DNA of 64,000 nt from Stenopsyche tienmushanensis. Taxonomy: Eukaryota; Arthropoda; Insecta; Trichoptera; Stenopsychidae. Shown here piece after piece: positions 1 through 12,161 of the stretch. Under the pieces are notes generated by a model that saw only the letters and a program-made list of their open reading frames with translations, ran no database searches and had not been told where the DNA came from. The stretch spans positions 558,001 through 622,000 of the forward strand of contig WACJ01000405.1 in assembly GCA_008973525.1 (NCBI GenBank). The letters are read 5' to 3'. The position numbers were made by a program, and so were the translations under genes. How positions within the stretch are numbered: the stretch's first letter is position 1; every line of letters begins with the position of its first letter.

Positions 1-170
1 ATATCTGAACGATTGATGTAGCTCAATTTTGTCAGATGATTATGGACGGATGTTCGTGGAATTTCTAACTTGTTAGCTATTTCGCGAACAGTATATCGCG
101 GGTTTTCTTCAACCATGGCTATGATGAGATCTGTGTTCATTTGCGAAAAAACTTATGGGACAACCTAATA
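1..170 (-). mobile_element. mariner (mellifera-type) end with transposase HTH fragment, partial
   Basis: Read on the minus strand, positions 140 to 1 stay open for 46 codons and encode a helix-turn-helix of mariner transposase; NPRYTVREIANKL followed by SVHNHLTKL matches the second DNA-binding helix-turn-helix of the family. The protein would bind the element's terminal repeats for cut-and-paste transposition. The element end is also visible: on the minus strand TTAGGTTGTCCCATAAGT (168 to 151) has the form of a mellifera-subfamily terminal inverted repeat and is preceded by TA (169-170), the target dinucleotide. Only about ten bases separate the repeat from the first ATG, and that ATG corresponds to roughly residue 80 of a full transposase, so the 5' untranslated part and the first HTH are deleted. 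The catalytic domain lies beyond the window edge. The family assignment is strong; whether the rest is intact cannot be seen. Confidence 0.85.
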
Positions 171-1019
171 TAATATACAGCATCAAGAGCACGCAAAACA
201 ATTTGGGAGACATAGAAAAGCATGTTTCTGATGGATATATAGTTTGAAACAGCTAATGGTCATGATAATATAAGCATCCTCTTAGGTCATAATGAATCTA
301 ATAAATATCGCTATCTATTAGAGAAATTGGGCAAAAAAATTGATTGTTAAAAATATGATAATTCCTTTCTAAGTCAACTTATTAACACATTCCTGTCGGG
401 TTATGCATAGCATTGTCGCTTGACGCGTGGCGTATTTAAGATTATCCCGTACAGACCCTTTTTTAACGCTTCAACGAACACAGCAGTGACACAGGTACGT
501 CCATACAGGTCGGACACCCGTCGACGACTGATTATGCTTTGTATTTATATACTCTCCCTAATAATAATATTTTGCCTCTCCCTTTCCCTCTTTCTATTTT
601 CTCTTTCTAATAAAATTAATACATTTATAAAAAAAATATGTTTTAATTATAAATTAATACAGTAGCTTATATTGTATTAAGATTGATGAATTTCATTTCT
701 TTACAAAGGTCATAATGATTTTTTTTTATGATATAACAATATGTTTGTACTGTAAACGTACTAAATTATTAGAAAAAATGGACGCATTCAACAGAGACAT
801 TACACGCGTAAACTCTTTTTTGTGTAATTTTGTAAATGTGTACTTTTTTATGAACTGTGGCTAAATATTTGTATAAACATATGCAAATTGAATATAATAC
901 AGTACAAATTGAATATGATCCTCTGCAACGATAAAAAGTTTGAGAACAAGTTCTTCTTATTCCCTTTGCTTTGATAATTGACAAAAACAATTAATGTTTA
1001 ATTAACAATTGATTTTTTG
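171..1019. other. AT-rich DNA without recognisable gene
   Basis: Only short reading frames occur. A less AT-rich patch around 420-530 contains several CpGs but has no recognisable domain or splice structure. Confidence 0.5.
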
Positions 1020-1160
1020 TTTCGTTTTAGCAATGGTATAACTCCTCTTTTACATTTATGAAATGCGTCGAAAATTGGTGTTCCAGACGAGGCACATACA
1101 AATTTGAAGTGTCCGTCAAAGCGTTAAAAAACGACCGTCAAAAGCGACCCGTATTTATTG
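1020..1160 (+). repeat. dispersed repeat, copy 1 (second copy at 36.76 kb)
   Basis: The stretch beginning TTTTAGCAATGGT at about 1026 aligns over some 75 bases with 36763-36838 in the same orientation. Shared blocks are TTTTAGCAATGG, TAACTCC, a TTTTAC(A/G)TT block and TTCCAGACG. Similarity fades on both sides, so true ends are not defined. No known transposase or RNA gene is recognisable in it; it is probably an old non-autonomous or decayed mobile element. Confidence 0.55.
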
Positions 1161-4100
1161 GGTTTAGGCGATAGTAGTTGTGTTTTTGAAGGAAAATATG
1201 AATATTCATTCACAAATATGCCAATGAATGATTTTATAAGCATCTAAAATATTTTTTTGTTACAGTTAGTCTGTAAAAAAGAAAATATGATCAATATTCT
1301 CCGACGTCATTTTGATCCAACATATCCCACCAAAAACCGATCCTATATTTTTTTGCATGGAATAATTTCAATGTTGATATATACCTATAAAATAACATAA
1401 TATGAATATTTGGGAAATGTAGCTTTAATATGATAAAACCTATTCTGGAAGCATACGTTCGTCTGTGTGAAACCATATCTAATGCCTTTATCAGTTCAAA
1501 GTTGATTATATTAAACATTTTCAATGAAATGTCTTTTCAATCTGAATAAATTAATTAACCGCTTTTGCCTAATTAATTATTATCATGTTTGGATTTAAAA
1601 AAGTAATTGCGTATAAAAATCTCACAACACAGCGCTTTCATTTGGCTTTTGGATCTCAATTGCAATCCATTAAAAGTTCTTCTAATGAATAGATTGCAGG
1701 GCAATAAAAGCAGATTGAGAGACACAATTACCTTGTAAACAGGCAGCAAGTCAGAGTGTTTGATCGAGTTACAAAGAAAACCATAGGCTAAGCCTTCCAT
1801 TAACTCCCTACTGTGCAATTGTATTGGACCGAATCCGGCCCTGGCGGTAACTGTGTGGTAACCGGTTAATTAGACGTCCCAACCGATTCTGCATCCAATG
1901 AATGAGGCTCCCCTTTTAATGGAGAGATAAGCTCTACTCAACATACATTTGAGTGCGAACAAAATAGCTGGAATATCAGGCAAAAGAAAATATGCCAGAT
2001 TTTTTTCCCAGATTTATTAATTATATAAATATTAATAGTTATTTTATTAAAAAATATTGATATTTGATATTTTCTCTAAAGTATCAGAGTGGCTTAAGCA
2101 GACAAATATCCCACTGGTGGGTTGCTGCACCCGCTGTAAATTTTATTTTGAAATAGTATATTTTTGCTCGAAGACTCGAGGAATCGAATTCCTTCTACGT
2201 ACAATGAATGTTTCCAAAACTACAGCAGTATATAAATAATACCAGGGTTGCCACAAATAATCATATTTTACAATTCTATCCCAAAAATATTCTTTTGATT
2301 AGTGATTCAGCTAAATTTTTCCTACAATTCAATCAAACTGTTAAATTATTTGGCATATATCATTAAAAAAAATATTATAAATAAAAATTATTTTTTTCAC
2401 AATCCTGTGATATTAACATATCTCTAAATTTTTATTTTTAAAAAAAAAAACGTTAAAAAAATGAAAGCAATTTTTTTTAAATTCTCACTAAAATAAGCGT
2501 GACTTTCGAAGTTTTAAACATATCTTAATATTTTATTTTTATTTTTACTCGCCAATATCTGCAGATTACACTTATAGGCATCAAAATACAATAAAACATA
2601 TATTAATACGCTAAAAAAAAAATCAAAATATACGAGCTTATTTTATTTTGGTGTACGCTGTTCGTTTCTGTGTTTATAAATGAACGAAAATTTGTTGTTT
2701 TTATATGAAATTTTGACATAATACAGTAGATGATATTCAGAGAGGCGATTGAATGGCATCCCTTGTTTTTCTGTCTGCTATCTAAACAAATGGTCTGTCC
2801 GAGCGTAAATATACTCTTAGATAATGGATGATGCATCAGATGTCATAGATGATGAATATACGGATGGAGGAAAATGCTCTTTTTTCTATCCGCAGTGTCA
2901 GCGAGTCTTTTGTCTTTCCATTTGTTAAAAAAAAGCATCTTTCCACGTGTGAATTTTACATGAGGCATGTGCAAGAATTTTTTCGGGTCGCTATAATTTT
3001 CCTGAGTGGAACTTTAAAAAGGGCGTAAAACAGAAAGGGGGCAAAAGCACTTTCCCTCGCGGGGATGGAAGAAAAATGAATATTTATTTATTTATGGAAT
3101 CTATTGACTGTCGACTGGTTGAAGACACCAGCTGGGGAATATTTCCTTTATAATCTCAAGAGTTTCGCTAAATACGTTTGTAATTGTATACGAAGGTGGA
3201 ATCAGATGTTAATTAAGCCTCACTGTGTAAAATGCGATCAAAGACCCAATACGGATCAGTTGGCATTATTTATGGTAGATTTTAACAATGTTCCTTAAGG
3301 GGTAAACTTTGATGTAAATTTCATTCAATTGTCGCATTTAAAATTAGAGAAAAATTTGACATAGCTTCATTGCTTCTTTGACATTTACAGCTTAATATTA
3401 AATCAATTAGCAATATGAAGTATAGTGTATAAAATATCTGCTTATATTATATTTTAGTTCGCTTTTATGTAATCGATATATAAAAACAGCAATAACTTTT
3501 TTATCATCAGCCACGATAAAAGATGATTTCGAAAAGCATCTCTTATGAAGATAATATTATGATCAAACACTGCCAAGGGAGCAAGCTTTATTTTGAAAAA
3601 TCTCAGAACACATGAATTGTTAAACTAATTAACTCTGACCGCGCAGAACTTTCCACCCCCGTTGAAAATATCAGAATCCTCCCCTCGCCACGTATGCTCG
3701 TCTTCCATGAAAGCGTAAAAGATTCTCTTCTTTAATAAAGCAGCGAATGCCTTTCGCTTGTTTTCTTCGCAACTTTCTTGCCATTTTCACCACCAGTTTG
3801 GCGTTGATCACCCATTGGGCGTAGGCAGTAAATGTTTATGAAGGGGGTTGTAAATGCAGTATTTTTCGGGCGTATTGACACTCTTATTTTCCGCTTTGCT
3901 AAAATACGCACATAACACCATGCCTCGGAACATTCAGCTCGAAAATTTATACTATCATATTTTTGGACTACTCTCCAATTTCGCTTTGTCATAATTTGAG
4001 TGGAACCAGGAGTTGCTTTAGTGGCTTGATTCCTGAATTTTTATTCGAGCTGTGAATTTTTTTTGTGGATATACAGTGCAACATTATGGTTGAACCATAT

Positions 4101-5454
4101 GTGAAAAGTAACAAGAAACCACCCCTAGGAAAATCTTTAATGGAAATTCAATCTATTCGATATTGCACAATGAAAAAATAACATTGAGATAACAAGCTTT
4201 TATATATTCAACTACTCTAAAATACGTTTCAATTCATGTAAACAGTTTTACTGATATTTTAATTAAAAAAATAGTTTAAACTTCTACTCAGTAAAATAAG
4301 TTTAATATGATGAAACATAGAGCTGAAGAATTCTTTCACGTTGAAATAATGTTTCAACCTTTGAACTATTGTATAAATTTTAAAGTCTGAATATTTTAAA
4401 TATAGTTCTTATATAACTATGGAATTTAAATTAAACCATTATTATTTGTAGAAGTATTTTTTTAAGACAGAATAACAAAATCTATCAAAAATGTTTTAGC
4501 ATATGTGCATTAAAATTCATATAGTGAATATCATACTAATTCATTATTTTATTCAATATTATTACAGATGCCATTTTCAGCATTAAATTTGATATTTCAG
4601 CCAAATTTTCTATCTGTAATCAAACATTCTCAACATTCAAATCATATTTTTTTCTGAATACATTCAATATTGTCGATCTTATTTCTTTAACGAATGAAAT
4701 TTTGAGATAAATCTATTCACAATTTGCACTTATTTATAATGTATGAATAATACTTTGTAAAATTATTTAAATGTATTGATTTTGGCGCCAATCGAATTAG
4801 GTGAATTAATATCACATTATTAAGTTAATTTAATACAATAAAATAAATATTATTTTTATATTTTATATCAGTGCAAAATATTTTTTTTAACATAGTTCCC
4901 TTCATTTGAGGTATATTTATTCCAACAAATAGGAAGCTTCTTGTGTCCGTTACTAAAGAAAGAAGGCGAGAAGTAGCAACCACTGTTGCGCAACGCGTTT
5001 TCTCATAAACAAGAGGGTGAATTTCTGAAGTCAAACCAAATCAAAAAAATAAGAATTTTATTTACATTTCAAAAATACATATTTAAAAATAAGAGTGCAA
5101 TGAACGTTTTTACTTTTAAATTTGGCTGTAATTTCGTTTTTATCCAATAAAAAACCTTCCCATTTGTCTTTGAGATTAGTTATATCGACAATAGAAAATC
5201 GTAGAAAATATCCAAAATATCACACCTTTTTTAGACATGATTGAAATTTACGAATAGTTTTTTTATAAACTTTATATTATCTTTATAAACAACTGATAAT
5301 TTCAATTATATGAGCAATTGTGTTGTTCAATTTTTTTCTGTAATGTTTCTGTTTGTTTGATGATGGTGATGATCGCTTCGGGCTTCTTTTCAAGGAATAT
5401 TTCATATTGTATATTCGGTGGAGGGAGGAATATTCCCCATTCCTAAATATAATA
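1161..5454. other. gene-free AT-rich stretch
   Basis: Frames here are all under 90 codons and show no domain I recognise. There are many poly(A)/poly(T) runs, for example near 2430-2470. I see no gene, RNA gene or complete mobile element. Confidence 0.5.
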
Positions 5455-5547
5455 TTAACTCTTTATGGTCCGCTGATATTTTGTTGTTTTGTTGGCTTAA
5501 TTTTCACGAAAACACAGCATATGCGTTGACCGTCCATAAAGAGTTAA
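5455..5547. mobile_element. 85-bp TTAA-flanked miniature inverted-repeat element
   Basis: A TTAA at 5455-5458 and another at 5544-5547 enclose 85 bases whose ends are inverted repeats: CTCTTTATGGTCCG at the left, and CTCTTTATGGACGG when the right end is read on the minus strand (12 of 14 matching, the first 10 identical). TTAA duplication plus a short TIR of the CYCTTTATGG kind is the hallmark of piggyBac-family insertions. The element is far too small to code for anything, so it would be a non-autonomous MITE mobilised in trans. The call rests on the ends only. Confidence 0.65.
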
Positions 5548-8500
5548 CGTGATTGGCGTTGCATTTCTTCATTCTTTCATTCGCGTTTTGATACACACTA
5601 TTATAATTTTACTTAAATTTATTAATAATTTCCGATTTGAAATCTTGTAGTAATTTGTTGATTGATTCGGAGAGTAAAAGAAATATTTCTACCATCATGC
5701 TCATTGAGTTTCATCTTGTTTTAACTTTCTAAATTACTTAATAAACAGACTAATAAGATCCGATTATTTTTATAAATATTTGAATTTACGAATATTGAAA
5801 AAATGGCAAATATATTCGAATATCGAATAATATTCAAATCTTTGATTTGGACTCCTAAACATGACCTATGAGTTTATTTATGAATGCTCACCCAGTGGGC
5901 TACCTAACTGAAGATATCGAAAGGCACTTTAACTCATTTTCTAATAAGCAATTCAGGTGATTATTAAGATCGAAGATAATTACAAAACTACTTGAGACAA
6001 CTATCATGATTTTAATGGAAAACATTTCTTGAAATACACGAAATTCAGCCCCTATTTTCATCGCAAGGACTGGGGTAAAGATCTACGTGATGCTTAAGAA
6101 ATGTGTCTCAAATTTAATTTATATCATCAATCGATGAAGTCTTATTCTTTCTCTTATTGCATTGAAACCTTAATATCTCTCGAGACTTCATACGATATTA
6201 CATTAGTTCCATTTGAATGATTCACACGTAATACGAATTATTATTATATTAAATTGAACGAATAATTTTCTCATGCAATCGCATAAATCTTTGATACGGT
6301 AAGGAGTACATTAGAATAAAATCCGTGGTATTCCCTGGATTATGAGATGCAGCCTGCAGGTCTCCAGAGCTGGGTCTTTTGTATACGGTGGTATGATTTA
6401 TTTAGCAGCTCCTTCGCTACCATCTGAGATCTAATTAACATAATTCACTTTATTAACCTTTGTTTTAAGGCGGTGAAGTGGATTTGCTTTACAAGAAGCT
6501 CTGGTTAAATAAATTTCACGGCGAGGCAAGATTTTGAGCATCTACATAGCTTTGTCGCTTTTGCATATTTTGCACATCCTTCGCGAGAGTGCCGCGTAAA
6601 TTGGAAACGTGGAAATGGAAATCGAGATTCGTTTAATTCGATGAATTCGTTCGAAATGCATTACAAGATAAACGTCCCGGATTTATCGCGAAAAAATAAA
6701 ACGGTGCACATCCCGTCGATAATTTGAATGAGCCTCTGCATAATTTCGATCGAATTCGTCCGATCTGATTGCGAAATTAAATGAGCGGGAATGTGAACCT
6801 CGACGGAAAGTAAAAAAATCGGCTCGTGAAAAATGGGAAGGGAAGGCTTTCGAGGGACCCTTTTTAAAATTCAGAGCCGTTAATCCTGTTCGTTCAAGCA
6901 TTTTCTTTTCAATAAATAATTACTGTTAATACCCATTGTAGCGGGAGCTTAATGACATCCTATTGGGTACACTTAATTAAATTGTGAAACTTCAATTGAA
7001 AAGGTCTGACCCATATTTTTAAAATCCCGACTTGTCCCATTTCACACTGCCGGGCTAAATTTAAATATTTAAAACCATTTGAAAATTGCGCGACTTTCCG
7101 CCCAAAGCGCTCGTCAATGTGACGTTTCGCTCTCTTTGCGAGAACGTAATGATATCTTCATTGTTTAAGTATGTCTCTTGTCGTTTTTTCGCTCATTCAA
7201 TACTGAAGGCATCCGGGAAGACGTCGGCTAACAAGCCATTGTATTTTGAGAGGAATCGTTGGCTTATAAATAATTGCCTTACCTGAAAAGAAGTCAAGTG
7301 GCCCGAGTCATACAGGACCTATTGGACGGAAAATGAGGATGAAAGAAAAAGTGACCCTTTGTTCAGTTCATTTTTTAATTATTTCCCGTAAGGAGAAGTA
7401 CCTTTCGAGTAGGTCAATTTGCTGTTTTTGTGGTGGCGATGTGAAAAAAATGTTTTACTTGCCAGAAGCACTTTTATTTTAACAATGAGTGTGCCTTTTT
7501 AAGCCAATAATACCACGCCAAATAAAAGAACCTGCCTTTGGGGGTGTTTAACAATTAAATTGCATCACACTTTTTATTTAAAAAAAAATTGCATTTAATT
7601 AGCATTTCTTATTATATTAAGTATGTCTGTTTGTTCATGTTACATTATTCTTATTGCGATACCATATCCACATTATCGGATATAAAGGATAGCCATGAGG
7701 ACCTTCTATTTTATTTAGTGGTTTCTCATTTACCTTTCACTCGTGATTAGTTTGGGATAGAAGTATTCGAATGTAATTTTATTTTATCTAGAAAATATTT
7801 CATGAACGAGTATTTTTAAATAGTATTATTTTTATTGCAAATTCAATCATTTAAGAACGTCCTTGCACGATTTTTATTTTTAAGTCCGGGAATATCGAGT
7901 CTCCATAATAAAAGTTCAGGATACAGTCAATTTAGTACAGATTATTATTTGGTGGTATAGATCCTGTACCACGTATATCATAAATCATTAATGACTTTTA
8001 TTTTTTCTATAGGAAGTTGCATGCATTATGTTTCTAATTTAAGAAGCAAATCAAATAAAAAACTTTTTTTCATTTTATAAGCATTCCCATGGATGCATAA
8101 ATATAGGAAGCGTTCTATTGCAAGCTTTTGAAACTATTTTGCACATATTATTAGCATGATTGAGGCAAAATTCGTACATAATTAGGGTATGTTCATCTTT
8201 ATGAAATAAGACGAAGAGCATGTTCAATGTTGTTCGTATACACAACGAGTGTACTCATCTTTATAATTTCCACGAAACACATTAATTAATTCGACTTAAA
8301 CAAGTTGGCGTAAGTATATGCAATGTACAGGGATACGTCCTTTGTGCAACTTATAGTATGCGTAGTCTCCCCAAGATGCAGGCAGCGTGGATGTGAAATC
8401 GATGAACCACTTGTGATTCCTCTCATGTATTGGTCGAATATATATTCAATTTTCATTGAAGACGCACTCGAGATGTGTATTAGAGGAAAAGGGTGTACAG

Positions 8501-9182
8501 GATACTCCAAGCATACGCCCAATTTGAATTTCTGTGTATTTGCATCCTCCATTATATGCCGAATTAACCCCGAGGGTCAACGCAGCACTCCAAAAACGAA
8601 AAGTATTTATGGAAGCAGGGTCACGATCTCAACTAAAACGGAAACGTTCGAGCGACTCTAAATATAATTTGGTCCTTCAGTTAGTGTCGCTCGTGAGTAT
8701 TAGTGCTTATTGTCTTAGCCAACAAGACTATATACGATATTGTTTAAATTTTGAAATAATTTTCTAGCATAAGTTTACATGAAGAAATCATATTGATCAA
8801 AGAGGTTGACATAAGTACTCTCCATTATACTTCTACTTAGACGGTCCTATCCAACTTATTAATCATCGTAACAGTATTTAATTTTTGAGAAATAATAAAT
8901 CAGTCTAAATTTACTTCCGTCATATCTGACACCAGTGTAACGTGGAGGATAGGCCAAGCAAAATCTATGCGGCGACTTCCCTTACCAGGTCATTACAGAA
9001 CAGAAGGCGATGCACGCAAAATAATCGAAATCGCAAGAGGTAGAAAGAGTTGTCGATTAGCCTTGGTTATGGAAGGACGTCCTTCCCACAGCCAGATCTC
9101 TCTCTCGGGGCTGATAAAAAAATATCAAAAAAGAGAGTTATTCTGTCAAACACTCGTCTAATATCATTCCATTTGCCCGGCT
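5548..9182. other. gene-free stretch with a CpG-bearing patch at 6.5-6.9 kb
   Basis: No coding gene is recognisable. The segment about 6530-6870 is less AT-rich and contains many CG dinucleotides, unlike its surroundings, which could mark a conserved non-coding element. The overlapping frames at 8286-8661 on both strands show no known domain. Confidence 0.4.
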
Positions 9183-9244
9183 ATATAACGGCTAATCGGG
9201 GATATATAACGGCTAATTGGCTAACGGCTAATCAAAGGGCTAAT
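9183..9244 (+). repeat. imperfect short tandem repeat of AACGGCTAAT units
   Basis: The unit (TAT)ATAACGGCTAAT occurs at about 9183 and 9203, GGCTAACGGCTAAT follows at 9219, and GGGCTAAT closes the run at 9237-9244. Spacing is 14-21 bases. It is a minisatellite-like array of four decayed units with no coding role evident. Confidence 0.7.
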
Positions 9245-10621
9245 ATCCGAAAACTTTGAATTATTGTTATCTGTATTTACCAATTAAATATCATCCATTG
9301 GATATCTTTCTACTCATTAATAATAAAGTTTTTAATTTTTCCAATACTTTTTATGGAATCAATGTTGGCCGATTTCAAAGGATATTTAAAAATGTGATTG
9401 TTAATTTGAACACAAGATTACAGCAATCCAGAGAGATTACAAACACATCTGCTAATCACAGGACTACAGATACACTATCTTAAATGATTTATTAATATAC
9501 GCAGCAATATTTTATATAATATATTGCCTCATAAAGAGATTGAATATATAATAATTAAACAAAGAGCGTCTTTGGTACTTGCGGTATTGGTAAATTCATG
9601 TACCAATTGCTGAATTCTGCTGAAATAATTTAGCTTTACGACTGGCAGAATCTAATGAATAGCAACATAAAAGAAGCATTGCAAGCAGCATTGTAATATT
9701 TTAATGCGTTAAGTAGATATAAATATCTAAGAAATGCCTTAGTAAATTTTCTCAAGAAAAGATCGGCCCGCCAAATATTTCATTTCTCTCGCTAAAAGAT
9801 GCAAAATGTACGTCTTCTCTCACAGAGATATTAAAAATAATCTCTGCATTCAAGATGCGTCTGTCTGAATGAAAATTATATCGACAAGAGAAGCCAAGTA
9901 TTGTTAAGGCCGAATATTGGTTGCGAGTCTTCAGCAAATATTAGAGGCGAGCTACTTCGAAATCTCTGCATAAGGAGCCAAATTTTAACCACATTCTAGA
10001 CGTCGGCCAAGTTTTCCAACATAAATATAATTTAGGTTAAGACTTGCGTTACATCTCTTCGGCGAACTATTTAATTTTGCTAAATTCATATAGACATCAT
10101 CGTGATGAAGTTACCTGTCTAACCATAATGTCTCGTATATAATCCGCGAAGAATTAATGTGCGTGGGAGGCGAACAAATTCGAAAAGATCAGAATCTGAT
10201 CCTTGATTTATTGCTAAATGTCAGAGTCAAAACCAGACCGAAAGAAATTGAATCAATCATATGACAGAAAGAAAAAAATATGATTCGAAACGTACGATTT
10301 GATGTCTTCGGATATTTAAAGAATTTGACTTCAAAATTTAAGTTCGAAAAGCTTCATTGAAATGAAATTTTAAATTGATATTATTCCAATGGTTTAGATC
10401 TATTTTATTTCTTGCAAGTTATTAAGAACTCTACTATAACTCTGCGTAAAACTTATTGAATTAATCAAAGTTGTCTAGGCTTTAAAGAGGAATTTGCTCC
10501 TTAATTTTTTAAATTATAATAAAAGCCCGATGTAAATGATTTCTAAGTATGAATATTGAGATTACAAATCCGAAAAAATAGAGATTATTGATATTTTTTA
10601 ATAGGGCTAATATAATACAAA
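9245..10621. other. gene-free stretch
   Basis: Short frames only. No repeat shared with the rest of the window was noticed. Confidence 0.45.
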
Positions 10622-10638
10622 TTTACCGTCTATCGTCT
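10622..10638 (+). repeat. target-site duplication, left copy
   Basis: TTTACCGTCTATCGTCT lies directly before the poly(T) tract and is repeated exactly at 11240-11256. The 17-bp direct repeat flanks the retrotransposon insertion between them. Confidence 0.93.
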
Positions 10639-11239
10639 TTTTTTTTTTTTTTTTTTTTTTTTTATTTATTTAAGGAAAGAAAAATACAATTCAAAAGTAG
10701 ATAAAAGCAAACTAAAAATATCAAATATTATTTGTAATGAAATATGCCCGAAGTAACATTAAAGCATCGATGTTTCGTCATTTATCTGGATCTTTCTTTT
10801 CTTTTTTCTTCCACTGCCACCCGGCTACAGTGAAGCAATGCCAGGGTGGCAGCAATGTGTCCCTCTCGGGTCCTTCTATGTTGTCATCTACGATGGTTCA
10901 GATGGGGGGCGAAGGCGACGTCTCTCGCGCTCCGCTTCTTCCTTGGCCCGGATTACAGCCGTTGCGTATCTGCACCACGCATTCCATGTCTCCGCGCTAG
11001 TCAGCATCGAGGGTATCATGATGTCGGGGGAGAGCGTATTCAAACCAAGCTTCCCCTTTAGGTTTTCCCTCTCTGCGTCGAACGCTGGACAGACGAATGT
11101 CGTATGTGCAGCATCATCCGTTTCTGCATTGCAGTGGTGGCATCCCGGTCCGGTTTCTTTTCCAATTCTATGGAGATAGCCACCGAAGCAACCGTGCCCG
11201 GTGAGCACCTGGGTTAGGTGGTAACACAGTTGCCCGTGC
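10639..11239 (-). mobile_element. 5'-truncated R1-clade-like non-LTR retrotransposon, complete insertion
   Basis: This roughly 600-bp insertion is on the minus strand. It starts inside the C-terminal part of the reverse-transcriptase ORF (HGQLCYHLTQ), runs through the zinc-knuckle region and a 3' UTR, and ends in a run of about 26 T on the plus strand, which is the poly(A) tail; an AATAAA signal lies just before the tail. The insertion is flanked by a perfect 17-bp target-site duplication. Together these features show target-primed reverse transcription that stopped early. The same 3' UTR block (TAGCCGGGTGGCAG) occurs in the copy at 20.8 kb, so both belong to one family. It cannot move by itself, since the endonuclease and the RT palm are missing. 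Confidence 0.93.
10888..11238 (-). pseudogene. C-terminal end of R1-like retrotransposon ORF2 (zinc-knuckle region)
   Basis: The frame is open for about 116 codons to a stop at 10888. It contains GHGCFGGYLHRIGKE, then a CCHC-type cluster (CHHC, eight residues, H at HTTF, then C at VCPAF) typical of the C-terminus of R1/LOA-type reverse transcriptases. The tail is charged (KEEAERERRR), as expected at the natural protein end, so this copy shows the true C-terminus of the family. It aligns closely with residues about 300-390 of the ORF at 46.65-47.90 kb. There is no start codon context or RT motif: this is a 5'-truncated remnant and should not make protein. Confidence 0.9.
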
Positions 11240-11256
11240 TTTACCGTCTATCGTCT
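11240..11256 (+). repeat. target-site duplication, right copy
   Basis: Exact repeat of 10622-10638, marking the 5' junction of the truncated retrotransposon. Confidence 0.93.
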
Positions 11257-12159
11257 GGGTTTCGGTGGGAATGCTCATATACATTTTAAAAATAAATTGT
11301 TAATAAATAACAAATATAAATATATTTATATGTATAATGAAATGGGAAATAACCTAGTCTTGAATTTGCGAGGGTAAGTTTTAATCAAGTGTTAAGCGAT
11401 ATTTAACTGTAACAAAACCGAGTTTTTGCATTGATTCATGATTGAAGCATAGGTCCCAAGCAAGTTAAGAAATAAAAATATTTTTTCCAATTTTTTGTGT
11501 TTACTTTGTTATCTCGAGTTCTTCTGGTACTTCTTCGATATTGCAACATTCAATTTTGTCTTTAACAATAGCTCAAATTATTTTAAAAATATTCTTAGTT
11601 CCATTTATAAATTCATGATTAATATTTGATTATTTTAAGAAAAAATATTGCAATGAATATTAGTATATTCTAAAATTTTAGCATGATGTATGTGACGCCA
11701 TCTAGTAGTCGATTCCTCACACTGCCATAGTATCAAAGCAGATTTCCTACGAACGTTTATCCTCGGTCGCAAAAATATTAAATTTGGCAACCATAAAATT
11801 GATCCAAGATCAAGATTTATATATTTTTTATTCATGCTAAAATTATAATTTAAAAAAAATAGCCCCACGAAAATATATAAATTATATTGATCGATTCCAA
11901 AATTGGTTTTAACTCTAAAATGCATCGTGTTACCAACTGGCATTTTTGTATTAATTTCAATTTTTTGCAGATTTTTTATGCTTGGATAAAATATGAATAG
12001 ACAATGATACAATATGTGTATCATGATCTTGTTAACCATTATCGGTCGATGATACCTCGTATGTGTCATGTTTTCGCCAACATAGAACCCTTATACTATG
12101 TTTTATCATGCGATATCTTTAGCATTAAATAGAATTTAATCAAAAGTAAATCTTACAAA
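11257..12159. other. gene-free stretch with a doubtful 144-codon minus-strand frame
   Basis: A minus-strand frame at 11635-12069 is slightly longer than chance predicts for this base composition, but it has no recognisable domain and a low-complexity AT-driven residue mix (I, N, Y, K). I see no gene here. Confidence 0.4.
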
Positions 12160-12161
12160 TA

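Noticed and set aside
2075..2200. tRNA-like string: TGGCTTAAGCAG followed by GGAATCGAATTCC about 95 bases later, resembling A and B boxes
   Set aside because: No acceptor stem, no foldable anticodon arm and poor spacing; at most a very decayed tRNA-derived repeat.
4075..4100. TACAGTGCAACATTATGG looks like a Tc1-type terminus
   Set aside because: No matching inverted terminus or transposase pieces within several kilobases.
8286..8661. Overlapping frames on both strands, up to 112 codons
   Set aside because: Length is within chance for this composition and neither translation shows a known domain.
11635..12069. 144-codon minus-strand frame
   Set aside because: Only marginally longer than expected; AT-driven residues, no domain, no initiation or splice context.
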